From: Prevotellaceae bacterium
GTDB lineage: Bacteria > Bacteroidota > Bacteroidia > Bacteroidales > UBA932
Length of the DNA stretch: 12,831 bases
Direction of reading: 5' to 3'
Assembly (NCBI GenBank): GCA_031254635.1
Contig: JAIRUB010000198.1
Span: forward strand, 1 to 12,831
The notes under the pieces were generated by a model. The model had not been told where the DNA came from. It was given only the letters and a program-made list of their open reading frames with translations, and searched no databases. The position numbers and the translations under genes were made by a program. This document shows, in pieces, positions 6,053-12,831 of this stretch (the first letter of the stretch is position 1; each line of letters opens with the position of its first letter).

Positions 6053-8149
6053 ATGAAAAAATTAACATTACTTATGCTGCTTGCTGCACTTGGCCTGAGC
6101 GCCTGCCAACAGAAAGAAACCAATCCTTTGTTGGCCGAATGGAATACGCCTTTCGGCATTCCTCCCTTTGAACAAATAAAGTTGGAACACTACATGCCTG
6201 CCATTGAAGAAGGTATGCGCCAACAGAAAGCCGAGATTGACGCTATCGTGAATAATCCCGATGCGCCGACTTTCGCTAACACTATTGAAGCCTACGATGC
6301 TGCCGGCGCCTTGCTGTCGCGCATTATGCCGATATTCTCAGGCATCAGCGGCGCTAATACCACTCCTGAAATGCAGGTGATAGAACGGGAACTGTCGCCG
6401 AAAATGACAGCGCACAACGATGATATTCGTCTGAACGAAGGCTTATTTCAACGAATTAAAACCGTGTATGAACAACGCGAAGAATTAACGCTTGATGCCG
6501 TGCAAATGCGCTTATTGGAAGAAATGTATAAAGGTTTTGAGCGTTCGGGCGCTAACCTTAGTCCGGAACAAAAAGAAGAATTACGCCGCTTGAATACCGA
6601 GATATCGAAATTGCAAACCCAATTTGGACAAAATATGTTAGCCGAAACCGCAGCATATACATTGCTTATCGACAATGAAGCCGACTTAGCAGGCTTGCCG
6701 GAGGCGCTGAGAGCTGCGGCTGCCGCCCGTGCTGCTAAAGTCGGCCATGAAGGAAAATGGCTCTTCGGCTTAGATAATCCCAGTATTATGCCCTTCCTGC
6801 AATATACCGACAACCGCGAGCTGCGCCGTCAAATGTTGGATGCATACCTGAATCGTTGTAATAATAACAACGACAACGATAGTAAAGAAGTTGTTCATCA
6901 GATAGTCAACCTGCGCTTGGAAAAAGCGAAGCTGATGGGCTTTATTAATTTTGCCGAAATGACCTTGGAAAATCGTATGGCTAAAACACCCACCAATGTA
7001 TATGATTTATTGGATAAACTTTGGACTCCTACCATGAAGGTGGCCAATCGCGAAGCCGCAGAGCTGCAAAAGATGATGAATGATACCAAGGTTGCCGGAA
7101 AATTGGAAGCTTCCGACTGGCGCTATTATAGCGAGAAAGTAAAGGGTGCCAAGTATGCAATAAATGAAGAAATGTTGAGTCCTTACTTTAAGCATGAGAA
7201 TGTGCGCGATGGTATTTTCTATGTGTGCAATCGCTTGTATGGTATTACTTTTACACAGGTAAATGTTTCTGTGCCCACCGATGAAACAGTTGCTTACGAA
7301 TGTAAGGATGCCGATGGGACACATCTGGGTATTTTGTATATGGATATGTTCTCACGCCCGGGAGCTAAGCGCGGTGGCGCCTGGTGCGGCCGTTACCGCT
7401 CACAAACTTATGAAAACGGCAAACGTGTAGCTCCCTTGGTAACCATAGTGTGCAACTTTACCCGTCCTGTTGGCGACAAGCCTGCGCTGTTCAGCCCCGA
7501 CGAGGTTGGAACCTTCTTCCATGAATTTGGCCATGCCTTGCACGGCTTGCTCAGTGATACGCGCTACAATGGCCTTAGCGTACCTCGCGACTTTGTGGAA
7601 CTTCCTTCACAAATTATGGAACATTGGAGTTTTGAGCCGGAAGTGTTGAACCAATACGCCAAACATTATGAAACCGGCGAAATCATTCCTCAGGAACTTG
7701 TCGATAAATTTGATAAAGCCGAAAAATTCGGCGAAGGTTTCAGAACAGCCGAATATTTAGCAGCTTCGTATTTGGATATGGATTATCATGTGCTTACTGC
7801 TATTCCCGGAAATTTAAACCTTGCCCAATTCGAAATAGATGTATTGAATAACAAGCGTGGTTTAACTACTCAGATACCGCCCCGTTACCGCAGTACTTAT
7901 TTCAATCATACTATGGGTGGAGGTTATACGGCTGGTTATTACAGCTACATTTGGGCTGGAGTGCTTGATTGCGACGCTTACAACGCATTTGTCGAAGCCG
8001 GCGATATCTTTGACAAAACAGTAGCTACCAAGTTCCGTAAAGAAATTTTGGAACGCGGCGGCGATGAAGATGCAATGCAAATGTATTTGAATTTCAGAGG
8101 AAAAGCTCCAATGATTGAACCTTTATTAGATAATCGCGGATTGAGGTAA
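6053..8149 (+). CDS. dcp: M3-family zinc peptidase, peptidyl-dipeptidase Dcp type, lipoprotein
   Basis: The protein has 698 residues, close to the usual Dcp length. Residues 1-17 are a lipoprotein signal peptide with lipobox LSAC, giving lipidated C18. The zinc-binding HEFGH motif lies at 490-494, with E491 catalytic. The third zinc ligand is E516 in DFVELPSQ, as in thimet oligopeptidase and Dcp. The C-terminal HTMGGGYTAGYYSYIWAGVL stretch, with tyrosines that contact substrate in the family, is intact. It removes dipeptides from the C-termini of peptides, here at the cell envelope. The residues after C18 (QQKET) resemble the Bacteroidota lipoprotein export signal (lysine or glutamine with acidic residues), so surface exposure is possible but not shown. 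No good promoter box was found in the 116 bases after the Panacea gene. A clear terminator follows. Confidence 0.95.
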   Translation: MKKLTLLMLLAALGLSACQQKETNPLLAEWNTPFGIPPFEQIKLEHYMPAIEEGMRQQKAEIDAIVNNPDAPTFANTIEAYDAAGALLSRIMPIFSGISGANTTPEMQVIERELSPKMTAHNDDIRLNEGLFQRIKTVYEQREELTLDAVQMRLLEEMYKGFERSGANLSPEQKEELRRLNTEISKLQTQFGQNMLAETAAYTLLIDNEADLAGLPEALRAAAAARAAKVGHEGKWLFGLDNPSIMPFLQYTDNRELRRQMLDAYLNRCNNNNDNDSKEVVHQIVNLRLEKAKLMGFINFAEMTLENRMAKTPTNVYDLLDKLWTPTMKVANREAAELQKMMNDTKVAGKLEASDWRYYSEKVKGAKYAINEEMLSPYFKHENVRDGIFYVCNRLYGITFTQVNVSVPTDETVAYECKDADGTHLGILYMDMFSRPGAKRGGAWCGRYRSQTYENGKRVAPLVTIVCNFTRPVGDKPALFSPDEVGTFFHEFGHALHGLLSDTRYNGLSVPRDFVELPSQIMEHWSFEPEVLNQYAKHYETGEIIPQELVDKFDKAEKFGEGFRTAEYLAASYLDMDYHVLTAIPGNLNLAQFEIDVLNNKRGLTTQIPPRYRSTYFNHTMGGGYTAGYYSYIWAGVLDCDAYNAFVEAGDIFDKTVATKFRKEILERGGDEDAMQMYLNFRGKAPMIEPLLDNRGLR

Positions 8150-8167
8150 CGCTTTATATGACAGTTG

Positions 8168-8203
8168 AAAAGAAGTTGTCGGTATAGACAATTTCTTTTT
8201 TTT
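8168..8203 (+). terminator. Rho-independent terminator after dcp
   Basis: AAAGAAGTTGTC (8169-8180) can pair with GACAATTTCTTT (8187-8198) around a GGTATA loop, giving a 12-bp stem with one G:U pair. The stem's T-rich 3' side runs into five further T residues (8199-8203). It lies 19 bases after the dcp stop. The T-tract forms the first three bases of the -33 TTTG box of the next promoter. Confidence 0.8.
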
Positions 8204-8232
8204 GGTAATTCAACAAATTATCTTTAAATTTG
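8201..8232 (+). promoter_or_regulatory. Bacteroidota-type promoter of the ptb-buk operon
   Basis: TTTG (8201-8204), a 20-base spacer and TAAATTTG (8225-8232) match the consensus. The predicted start is near 8235, with a leader of about 45 bases before the ATG at 8281. The -33 box overlaps the end of the dcp terminator T-tract, so the two transcription units abut with no spare bases. Confidence 0.7.
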
Positions 8233-8280
8233 TAGATTAAATGCAAGGTTTTGTAACAAATATTTAATGGATATAATACT

Positions 8281-9183
8281 ATGATAAAAACATTTGATGA
8301 ACTTTATGATGCGGTAGGAAAGAGACCGAAAAAACGAGTAATAGGCGCCTGGGCTGTTGATGATCATACTATTAGCGCATTAGCGCTTGCAGTGCAAAAA
8401 GGTTTTGTGGAGGCCACCTTAGTGGGCGACCAGGAAATGATTAAAAAAGTGTGTGCCGATGAAAAGATTGATATGTCAATCTTCCGTATAGTGCATATAA
8501 CTGATGATGTTCAGGCTGTGACTACGGCCGTTGACCTGATTAACCAGAGCGAAGGCGAGGTGCTGATGAAAGGCTTGTGTACTACCGATAAGTACATGCG
8601 GGCTATTCTCCATAAAGAGAAAGGCTTACTACCTCCGAAAGCGGTGCTGAGCCACGTTACGGTAGTCTCGGTTTCTACCTATCATAAATTATTGGTTATA
8701 GGCGATGTGGCTGTTATCCCCGCACCCGATTTAAGCCAAAAAGTAGCTATAACCAACTATGTGATTAATACAGCCAAAGCCTTGGGTATAGAGAAACCCA
8801 AAGTGGCGCTGTTGGCCGCTACTGAACAGATCTTGCCGGGTATGCCCGCCTGCGTTGATGCTGCTATGATTTCCAAAATGGTTGACCGCGGACAAATCAG
8901 CGGCGCATACGTTGACGGCCCATTGGCTATGGATTTAGTCATTAGCAAGGAAGCTGTGGCTACGAAAAAAGTGAATAGCACAGTAGCCGGAGATGCCGAT
9001 TGCATTGTGTTTCCCAACATCGAAAGCGGAAATGTTTTCTTTAAAACCGTTACCAATTTGGCCGGTGGCGAATTAGCTGCGGTAGTAACGGGTGCAAAAG
9101 TACCTTGTGTGTTAACCTCGCGCGGCGACAGCACGAAGAGCAAATTGAACTCTATTGCCTTAGCTGCATTAATGGCAAAATAA
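8281..9183 (+). CDS. ptb: Phosphate butyryltransferase
   Basis: This 300-residue protein of the phosphate acetyl/butyryltransferase family matches the usual Ptb length (about 300). The family fold is visible throughout: RVIGAWAVDDHTISAL near the N-terminus, the central VSVSTYHKLLVIGDVAVIPAPD stretch, and a C-terminal DADCIVFPNIESGNVFFK stretch typical of the active-site end of the family. It converts butyryl-CoA plus phosphate to butyryl-phosphate plus CoA in the cytoplasm. The butyrate kinase gene 33 bases downstream makes butyryl transfer far more likely than acetyl transfer, though branched acyl-CoAs could also be used. It has its own promoter, so the pair is an independent operon. Confidence 0.93.
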   Translation: MIKTFDELYDAVGKRPKKRVIGAWAVDDHTISALALAVQKGFVEATLVGDQEMIKKVCADEKIDMSIFRIVHITDDVQAVTTAVDLINQSEGEVLMKGLCTTDKYMRAILHKEKGLLPPKAVLSHVTVVSVSTYHKLLVIGDVAVIPAPDLSQKVAITNYVINTAKALGIEKPKVALLAATEQILPGMPACVDAAMISKMVDRGQISGAYVDGPLAMDLVISKEAVATKKVNSTVAGDADCIVFPNIESGNVFFKTVTNLAGGELAAVVTGAKVPCVLTSRGDSTKSKLNSIALAALMAK

Positions 9184-9216
9184 TCCGAATTTTAACAAAA
9201 TTAAGTAAAAAAATAT

Positions 9217-10284
9217 ATGAAAATCCTTACCATCAACCCCGGTTCAACCTCAACAAAGATTGCTGTTTTTGAAGATGAAAAAAATATCTTTCAAAAAAAC
9301 CTGCAGCACGACGCTGAAGACTTGAAGCAATTTGCAAAAATTACCGACCAGTTTGAATTTCGAAAAAATGTTATTCTCTCGGTATTGAAAGAAAATAATT
9401 TCGATGTGCAAAATTTTAATGCTATTGTTGGCCGTGGTGGCTTGATGCATCCCCTCGCTTCCGGTACTTACGAAGTGAATGAAGCCATGAAGAAAGACTT
9501 GGCAAATTGCCAGTATGGCGAACATGCCAGTAACCTGGGCGCTTTGATTGCCGATAATATAGCACGTCAAATTCCCAATTGCCCCGCCTTTATTGCCGAC
9601 CCGGTAGTGGTTGACGAATTGCAGGACATAGCGCGTATTGCTGGCCACCCGCTTTTTAAACGCACTTCTGCTTTTCATGCATTGAACCAGAAAGCCATTG
9701 CCAAGGTCCATGCTAAAAAGTTGGGTAAACCCTACGAATCACTCAATCTTATTGTAGCGCACTTGGGCGGTGGTATTTCCGTGGGCGTTCATTGCAAAGG
9801 CAAGGTTATTGATGTAAGCAATGCAATCGACGGCGAAGGCCCTTTCTCGCCCGAACGTTCAGGCACATTGCCGGCCCTTCAGGTAGCTCAGTTGTGCTTT
9901 AGCGGTGAATATACGCTTGAGCAGGTGAAAAAAATCCTGACAGGTAAGGGTGGCATGGTAGCACATTTAGGGACCAACCAATTCCAAAAAATTGAAGAAG
10001 AACTTATCCCTTCGGGCGATAAACAAGCCGATTTGATACACCAAGCCATGAGCTACAATATTGCTAAACATATCGGTGCTATGGCTACGGTACTTATAGG
10101 TAAAGTTGATGCTATTATTCTTACCGGCGGCATCGCTTGGAATCCTTTAATGGTAGAACGTATTACCGAAAAAGTTTCTTTCTTAGCGCCGGTGGCTGTT
10201 TACCCGGGCGAAGATGAAATGGGTGCCTTAGCTATTAACGGTTTGAACGTCCTCCGTGGAGAAACAAAAGCGTTAACTTATTAA
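9217..10284 (+). CDS. buk: Butyrate kinase
   Basis: This 355-residue enzyme of the acetate/butyrate kinase (ASKHA) family has the expected Buk length. Visible signatures are the N-terminal phosphate-binding NPGSTSTK (7-14), GRGGLMHPL (72-80), AHLGGGISVGVH (181-192), DGEGPFSPERSG (205-216) and the adenosine-site LTGGIAWN (302-309). It transfers phosphate from butyryl-phosphate to ADP, giving butyrate and ATP, the last step of the kinase route of butyrate formation. It lies 33 bases after ptb with no terminator or promoter between them, so the two are co-transcribed. Branched-chain fatty acid kinase activity is possible in this family and cannot be excluded from sequence. Confidence 0.95.
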   Translation: MKILTINPGSTSTKIAVFEDEKNIFQKNLQHDAEDLKQFAKITDQFEFRKNVILSVLKENNFDVQNFNAIVGRGGLMHPLASGTYEVNEAMKKDLANCQYGEHASNLGALIADNIARQIPNCPAFIADPVVVDELQDIARIAGHPLFKRTSAFHALNQKAIAKVHAKKLGKPYESLNLIVAHLGGGISVGVHCKGKVIDVSNAIDGEGPFSPERSGTLPALQVAQLCFSGEYTLEQVKKILTGKGGMVAHLGTNQFQKIEEELIPSGDKQADLIHQAMSYNIAKHIGAMATVLIGKVDAIILTGGIAWNPLMVERITEKVSFLAPVAVYPGEDEMGALAINGLNVLRGETKALTY

Positions 10285-10313
10285 TTGAAAGTTGAAAATG
10301 AATTATACGTTTG
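10284..10313 (+). promoter_or_regulatory. Candidate promoter of the lolA-like gene
   Basis: TACGTTTG (10306-10313) is a perfect -7 box. The upstream ATTG (10284-10287) is only a partial -33 match and sits at an 18-base spacing. The predicted start is near 10316, so the leader would consist almost entirely of the TAATTCG heptamers. Read-through from buk is an alternative source of transcript. Confidence 0.45.
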
Positions 10314-10323
10314 TTGTTATCCC

Positions 10324-10407
10324 TAATTCGTAATTTTTAATTCGTAATTCTCATGCTTACTGCTTACCGCCTACTGCTTATTGCCTTCTGCCTACTGCCT
10401 CTGTGCT
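10324..10407 (+). repeat. Array of twelve in-phase degenerate heptamers spanning leader and signal peptide
   Basis: From 10324, the sequence reads in uninterrupted units of seven: TAATTCG, TAATTTT, TAATTCG, TAATTCT, then CATGCTT, ACTGCTT, ACCGCCT, ACTGCTT, ATTGCCT, TCTGCCT, ACTGCCT and CTGTGCT. The first four belong to a TAATTCG family, the rest to an ACTGCYT family, with the register kept across the switch. The start codon of the lolA-like gene lies inside unit five. Three units equal seven codons, so the encoded leader also repeats (LTAYRLL, LIAFCLL). Confidence 0.7.
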
Positions 10408-10994
10408 TGCAGGCGCAGGATAGCAAGACTTTTTTACAGACCTTTGTGCAGAAGATGTCGGCTCAGCCAGTGCTGCTGAACTTTTCTTTTGAGTATGAGA
10501 GTTTGCAGCAACAAATTAAAGAAACATACGAGGGTACGGCTTTGTGCCACAGTAAGCAATTCCGTGTACTTACTGAGAAGGTTGAAGTTTACTGCGATGG
10601 AACTACCAAGTGGGTATATAACGTTGACTTCGACGAGGTGATGCTGTTCCCCGCTACCGAAGCCTACGATATTACCGACAACCCCTTGCTCTACATCCAG
10701 CAACATGCCGATGATTTTAAATATAAATCGACTGTGCAACGTAAGTTAGAGCAGGGGAAGGCAGTATTACACCTCGATATGTTTCCAAAAGATAAAAATG
10801 CAGCTTACATATCAGTAGGATTGACTGTTGATGCTACCACTTATTATCCTGTTGCTATACAGTACCGCCTAAAGGATGGGCAACGCTACACCATCAGTGT
10901 GTCGGCCTTCGACGGCAAAATAGCAGCCAAAAATAACGACTTCATATTCCCCAAACATAAATTTCCCACTGCCGAGGTGGTGGATTTGAGGTGA
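10353..10994 (+). CDS. LolA-like outer-membrane lipoprotein carrier protein
   Basis: This 213-residue periplasmic protein has a signal peptide at about 1-21 (cleavage likely after LQA, before QDSKTF). The mature part fits the LolA fold: an N-terminal amphipathic segment (TFLQTFVQKM), alternating beta-strands including EVYCDGTTKWVYNVDFDEV, and the C-terminal FPKHKFPTAEVVDLR ending typical of Bacteroidota LolA-like proteins. LolA carries lipoproteins from the inner to the outer membrane. Many Bacteroidota keep this gene beside ftsK; here it stands alone between buk and aspA. Its signal peptide is encoded almost wholly by heptamer repeats, and the ATG lies within a repeat unit. No in-frame ATG replaces it nearby, and the product without it would lack a signal peptide. 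Genome-wide copies of LolA-like proteins may exist, so the symbol lolA is withheld. Confidence 0.82.
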   Translation: MLTAYRLLLIAFCLLPLCLQAQDSKTFLQTFVQKMSAQPVLLNFSFEYESLQQQIKETYEGTALCHSKQFRVLTEKVEVYCDGTTKWVYNVDFDEVMLFPATEAYDITDNPLLYIQQHADDFKYKSTVQRKLEQGKAVLHLDMFPKDKNAAYISVGLTVDATTYYPVAIQYRLKDGQRYTISVSAFDGKIAAKNNDFIFPKHKFPTAEVVDLR

Positions 10995-11020
10995 GAGATT
11001 GTAAGAGATATAAGACAATT

Positions 11021-11052
11021 TTTGGCATTTCAGTTTTAATTTACTACCTTTG
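11021..11052 (+). promoter_or_regulatory. Bacteroidota-type promoter of aspA
   Basis: TTTG (11021-11024), a 20-base spacer and TACCTTTG (11045-11052) match both boxes. The predicted start is near 11055, leaving a leader of about 38 bases. Several inverted repeats overlap the -7 box and the start. Confidence 0.75.
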
Positions 11053-11080
11053 ATATTTAATATTAAACTGAAATATCAAA
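11028..11080. promoter_or_regulatory. Nested inverted repeats over the aspA promoter (possible operators)
   Basis: Three symmetric elements overlap. TTTCAGTTT (11028-11036) is mirrored by AAACTGAAA (11065-11073). TTTGATATTT (11049-11058, including the TTTG of the -7 box) is mirrored by AAATATCAAA (11071-11080), with a 12-base spacer. TTTAATATTAAA (11056-11067) is a 12-base palindrome between them. The left arm of the first pair and most of the left arm of the second lie upstream of the predicted start, so the symmetry should act at DNA level as regulator sites, not as an RNA hairpin. No cognate regulator is adjacent. Confidence 0.5.
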
Positions 11081-11092
11081 TTTAAAAATATT

Positions 11093-12523
11093 ATGTTAAA
11101 GGTAAAATTTCCTGTTTCCGGTAAAACCCGTATGGAACACGATTTGTTAGGCGACCGTTCCGTTCCCGAAGAAGCGTTGTTCGGTATTCAAACCCTCCGC
11201 GGTATAGAAAACTTCACTATCAGTCGCGCCCGTCTTTATCATTTTCATCACTTTATCAAAGGCTTAGCTATTGTAAAAATGGGGGCTGTATTGGCTAATA
11301 ACGAATTGGGACTTATCACCGACCAAATGAAAGATGCCATTGTGCAAGCTTGCCAAGACCTTATTGATGGTAAGTATCATAACCATTTCCCCGTGGATAT
11401 GATACAAGGGGGCGCCGGCACTTCTACCAATATGAATGCCAACGAAGTAATTGCTAACCGCGCATTGGAAATATTGGGTAAAAAACATGGTGAATATGAA
11501 TTCTGCCACCCAAATAACCATGTGAATATGTCGCAATCGACCAATGATGCTTATCCCAGCGCTGTTCACTTTGCCATCTATTATACCCATCTCGATTTAG
11601 TAAAATCCTTAGAAGCTCTTCTTAATTCCTTAGAGAAAAAAGCCGAAGAATTTGCAGGAGTGATTAAAATGGGGCGTACACAGCTGCAAGACGCTGTACC
11701 TATGACCTTAGGGCAGAGTTTTGCTGCCTTTGCTTCGGCTTTGAAATCGGAATTGAAGAACCTTCACCATGTGGCGCAGGATTTCCTTACCGTAAACATG
11801 GGTGCCACAGCCATCGGTACCGGTATATGCTCAGAGCCGGGTTATTCTGAAGCCTGCATTCGCCACCTGCGCGAAATCACTAATCTTGACATAGTGTTAG
11901 CTCCTGACTTAGTGGAAGCCACTTCCGATACTACCCCGATGATGGCCTACTCATCGGCAATGAAACGCTTGGCCATAAAGATAGGTAAGATTTGTAACGA
12001 CCTGCGCTTGATGTCATCGGGTCCTCGAGCTGGCTTGGGTGAAATTAACCTACCCCCAAAACAGCCGGGTTCGTCAATTATGCCGGGCAAGGTGAATCCG
12101 GTGATTCCCGAAGTGATGAATCAGATTTGCTTTCGTGTAATCGGTAACGACCTCACTTGCACCATGGCCGCTGAAGCAGCCCAGCTTGAATTGAATGTCA
12201 TGGAACCGGTAATGGTTTACTGTCTCTTTGAATCGGCACATTGGCTGAAGAACGGCTTTAACACCTTACGCATTGAATGTGTTGACGGGATTACCGCCAA
12301 TGCCGACCACTGCCGCGCATTAGTTGAAAACAGCATAGGATTGGTTACTGCGCTTAATCCTTATATCGGCTATCAAAATTCCACCACCGTAGCGAAGGAG
12401 GCTTTGGAAAGTGGTCACAGCGTATATGAATTAGTGTTAGAGAAAAAAATGCTCACTAAAGAACAATTAGACAAGATTCTTGACCACGACAATATGATTA
12501 AACCAGTGAAACTGGACCTTTGA
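11093..12523 (+). CDS. aspA: Aspartate ammonia-lyase (aspartase)
   Basis: This 476-residue enzyme of the fumarase/aspartase superfamily has nearly the same length as E. coli AspA. Conserved blocks are all present: GAGTSTNMNANEV (107-119), HPNNHVNMSQSTNDAYP (139-155), GRTQLQDAVPMTLGQ (194-208) and the signature GSSIMPGKVNP (326-336), whose serine pair includes the catalytic base. The N-terminal MEHDLLGDRSVPEEALFG and LRGIENF fit aspartase better than fumarase. It deaminates L-aspartate to fumarate and ammonia in the cytoplasm; in anaerobic Bacteroidales fumarate can then serve as electron acceptor. The start at 11093 adds 13 residues before an internal ATG (11132); family length supports the upstream one. 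It has its own promoter and is convergent with der. No clear terminator was seen in the 66 bases between them. Confidence 0.94.
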   Translation: MLKVKFPVSGKTRMEHDLLGDRSVPEEALFGIQTLRGIENFTISRARLYHFHHFIKGLAIVKMGAVLANNELGLITDQMKDAIVQACQDLIDGKYHNHFPVDMIQGGAGTSTNMNANEVIANRALEILGKKHGEYEFCHPNNHVNMSQSTNDAYPSAVHFAIYYTHLDLVKSLEALLNSLEKKAEEFAGVIKMGRTQLQDAVPMTLGQSFAAFASALKSELKNLHHVAQDFLTVNMGATAIGTGICSEPGYSEACIRHLREITNLDIVLAPDLVEATSDTTPMMAYSSAMKRLAIKIGKICNDLRLMSSGPRAGLGEINLPPKQPGSSIMPGKVNPVIPEVMNQICFRVIGNDLTCTMAAEAAQLELNVMEPVMVYCLFESAHWLKNGFNTLRIECVDGITANADHCRALVENSIGLVTALNPYIGYQNSTTVAKEALESGHSVYELVLEKKMLTKEQLDKILDHDNMIKPVKLDL

Positions 12524-12589
12524 GTAGTGATTATGGTATTAAGCGACTATGAAATTGGTTATTTGTTGACTTTTGCACCAACCTCCTAA

Positions 12590-12831
12590 TCACTTCTTTC
12601 TCATAAACACCTGTATAGGGCAGCCGTTGAAATCGAAATGTTTACGTAGTTTATTTTCTAAGAAACGTTTATAATCATCGCGGATGTATTGCGGCAGGTT
12701 ACAGAAAAAGGCAAAGGAAGGAGCAGGCGTGGGTAGTTGGGTAATATATTTGATTTTGATGTATTTCCCCTTGAGAGAAGGCGGTGGGAAGTTTTCAATT
12801 TCAGGCAATAAGGCATCGTTTAAGGCAGAGG
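12590..12831 (-). CDS. der: GTPase Der (EngA), C-terminal end; runs off right edge
   Basis: Only the last 79 residues are visible, and the frame stays open to the window edge. The sequence matches the C-terminal KH-like domain of Der: LPEIENFPPPSLKGKYIKIK, then YITQLPTPAPSFAFFCNLPQ, YKRFLENKLR and the family's terminal NGCPIQVFMRKK. Der is an essential GTPase with two tandem G domains that helps assemble the 50S ribosomal subunit; the G domains lie outside the window. There is no start codon in view: the apparent start near 12808 is an internal leucine codon. The gene ends 66 bases from the aspA stop in convergent orientation. Confidence 0.93.
   Translation of the reverse strand, partial: SALNDALLPEIENFPPPSLKGKYIKIKYITQLPTPAPSFAFFCNLPQYIRDDYKRFLENKLRKHFDFNGCPIQVFMRKK

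Noticed and set aside
8757..9143. 128-codon minus-strand ORF inside ptb
   Set aside because: Antisense shadow of a well-conserved gene, with no start context or domain.
10998..11023. Possible terminator after the lolA-like gene (ATTGT/ACAAT stem then T-run)
   Set aside because: A 5-bp AT-rich stem with a 12-base loop is too weak to call; noted only as a parallel to the dcp terminator.
12524..12589. Possible bidirectional terminator between aspA and der
   Set aside because: Only 4-5 bp stems (such as TTGGT/ACCAA) with large loops and no proper T-tract are present.

Overview
The window most likely comes from a fermentative, anaerobic member of the Bacteroidales (Bacteroidota). Six starts are preceded by a TAnnTTTG -7 box. 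Five of these have a TTTG box exactly 20 bases upstream, which is the Bacteroidota sigma-factor promoter pattern. Starts lack clear Shine-Dalgarno sequences. The proteins (HydC/HydB-like NuoE/NuoF, ClC-CBS, Tex, M3 peptidase lipoprotein, Ptb/Buk, LolA-like protein, aspartase, Der) are of a type common in that group. No RNA genes, CRISPR arrays, insertion sequences or phage genes were seen.

Layout. Positions 1-819 (minus strand) hold the start of a NuoF/HydB-like flavoprotein gene and a complete NuoE/HydC-like gene. They are probably the first two genes of an NADH-linked [FeFe]-hydrogenase or similar complex. A 340-base divergent intergenic region follows, with one good promoter on each strand. 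From 1160, clcA (anion channel or transporter with a CBS pair) overlaps tex by 8 bases. Next is an AT-richer XRE-HTH/Panacea (DUF4065) gene with its own promoter and a perfect 17-base inverted repeat inside that promoter. A 33-codon ORF overlaps its 3' end. Positions 6053-8149 encode a lipoprotein M3 dipeptidyl peptidase, closed by a clear intrinsic terminator. Positions 8281-10284 form the ptb-buk operon, which makes butyrate and ATP from butyryl-CoA. A LolA-like periplasmic protein gene follows, whose signal peptide is built from heptanucleotide repeats. Then comes aspA (aspartate to fumarate plus ammonia), with nested inverted repeats over its promoter. The window closes with the 3' end of der on the minus strand, convergent with aspA.

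Metabolic theme (inference): a peptide and amino-acid fermenter. Dcp would release dipeptides, AspA would feed fumarate reduction, Ptb-Buk would gain ATP from butyryl-CoA, and the NuoEF-type module would handle NADH-linked electron disposal. These are separate transcription units, not one operon.

Most of the window is ordinary core metabolism. The items most worth following are the heptamer array that forms both the leader and the signal peptide of the lolA-like gene, with a related array upstream of clcA; the Panacea gene that lacks a full-length toxin partner; and the palindromic sites in the panA and aspA promoters.
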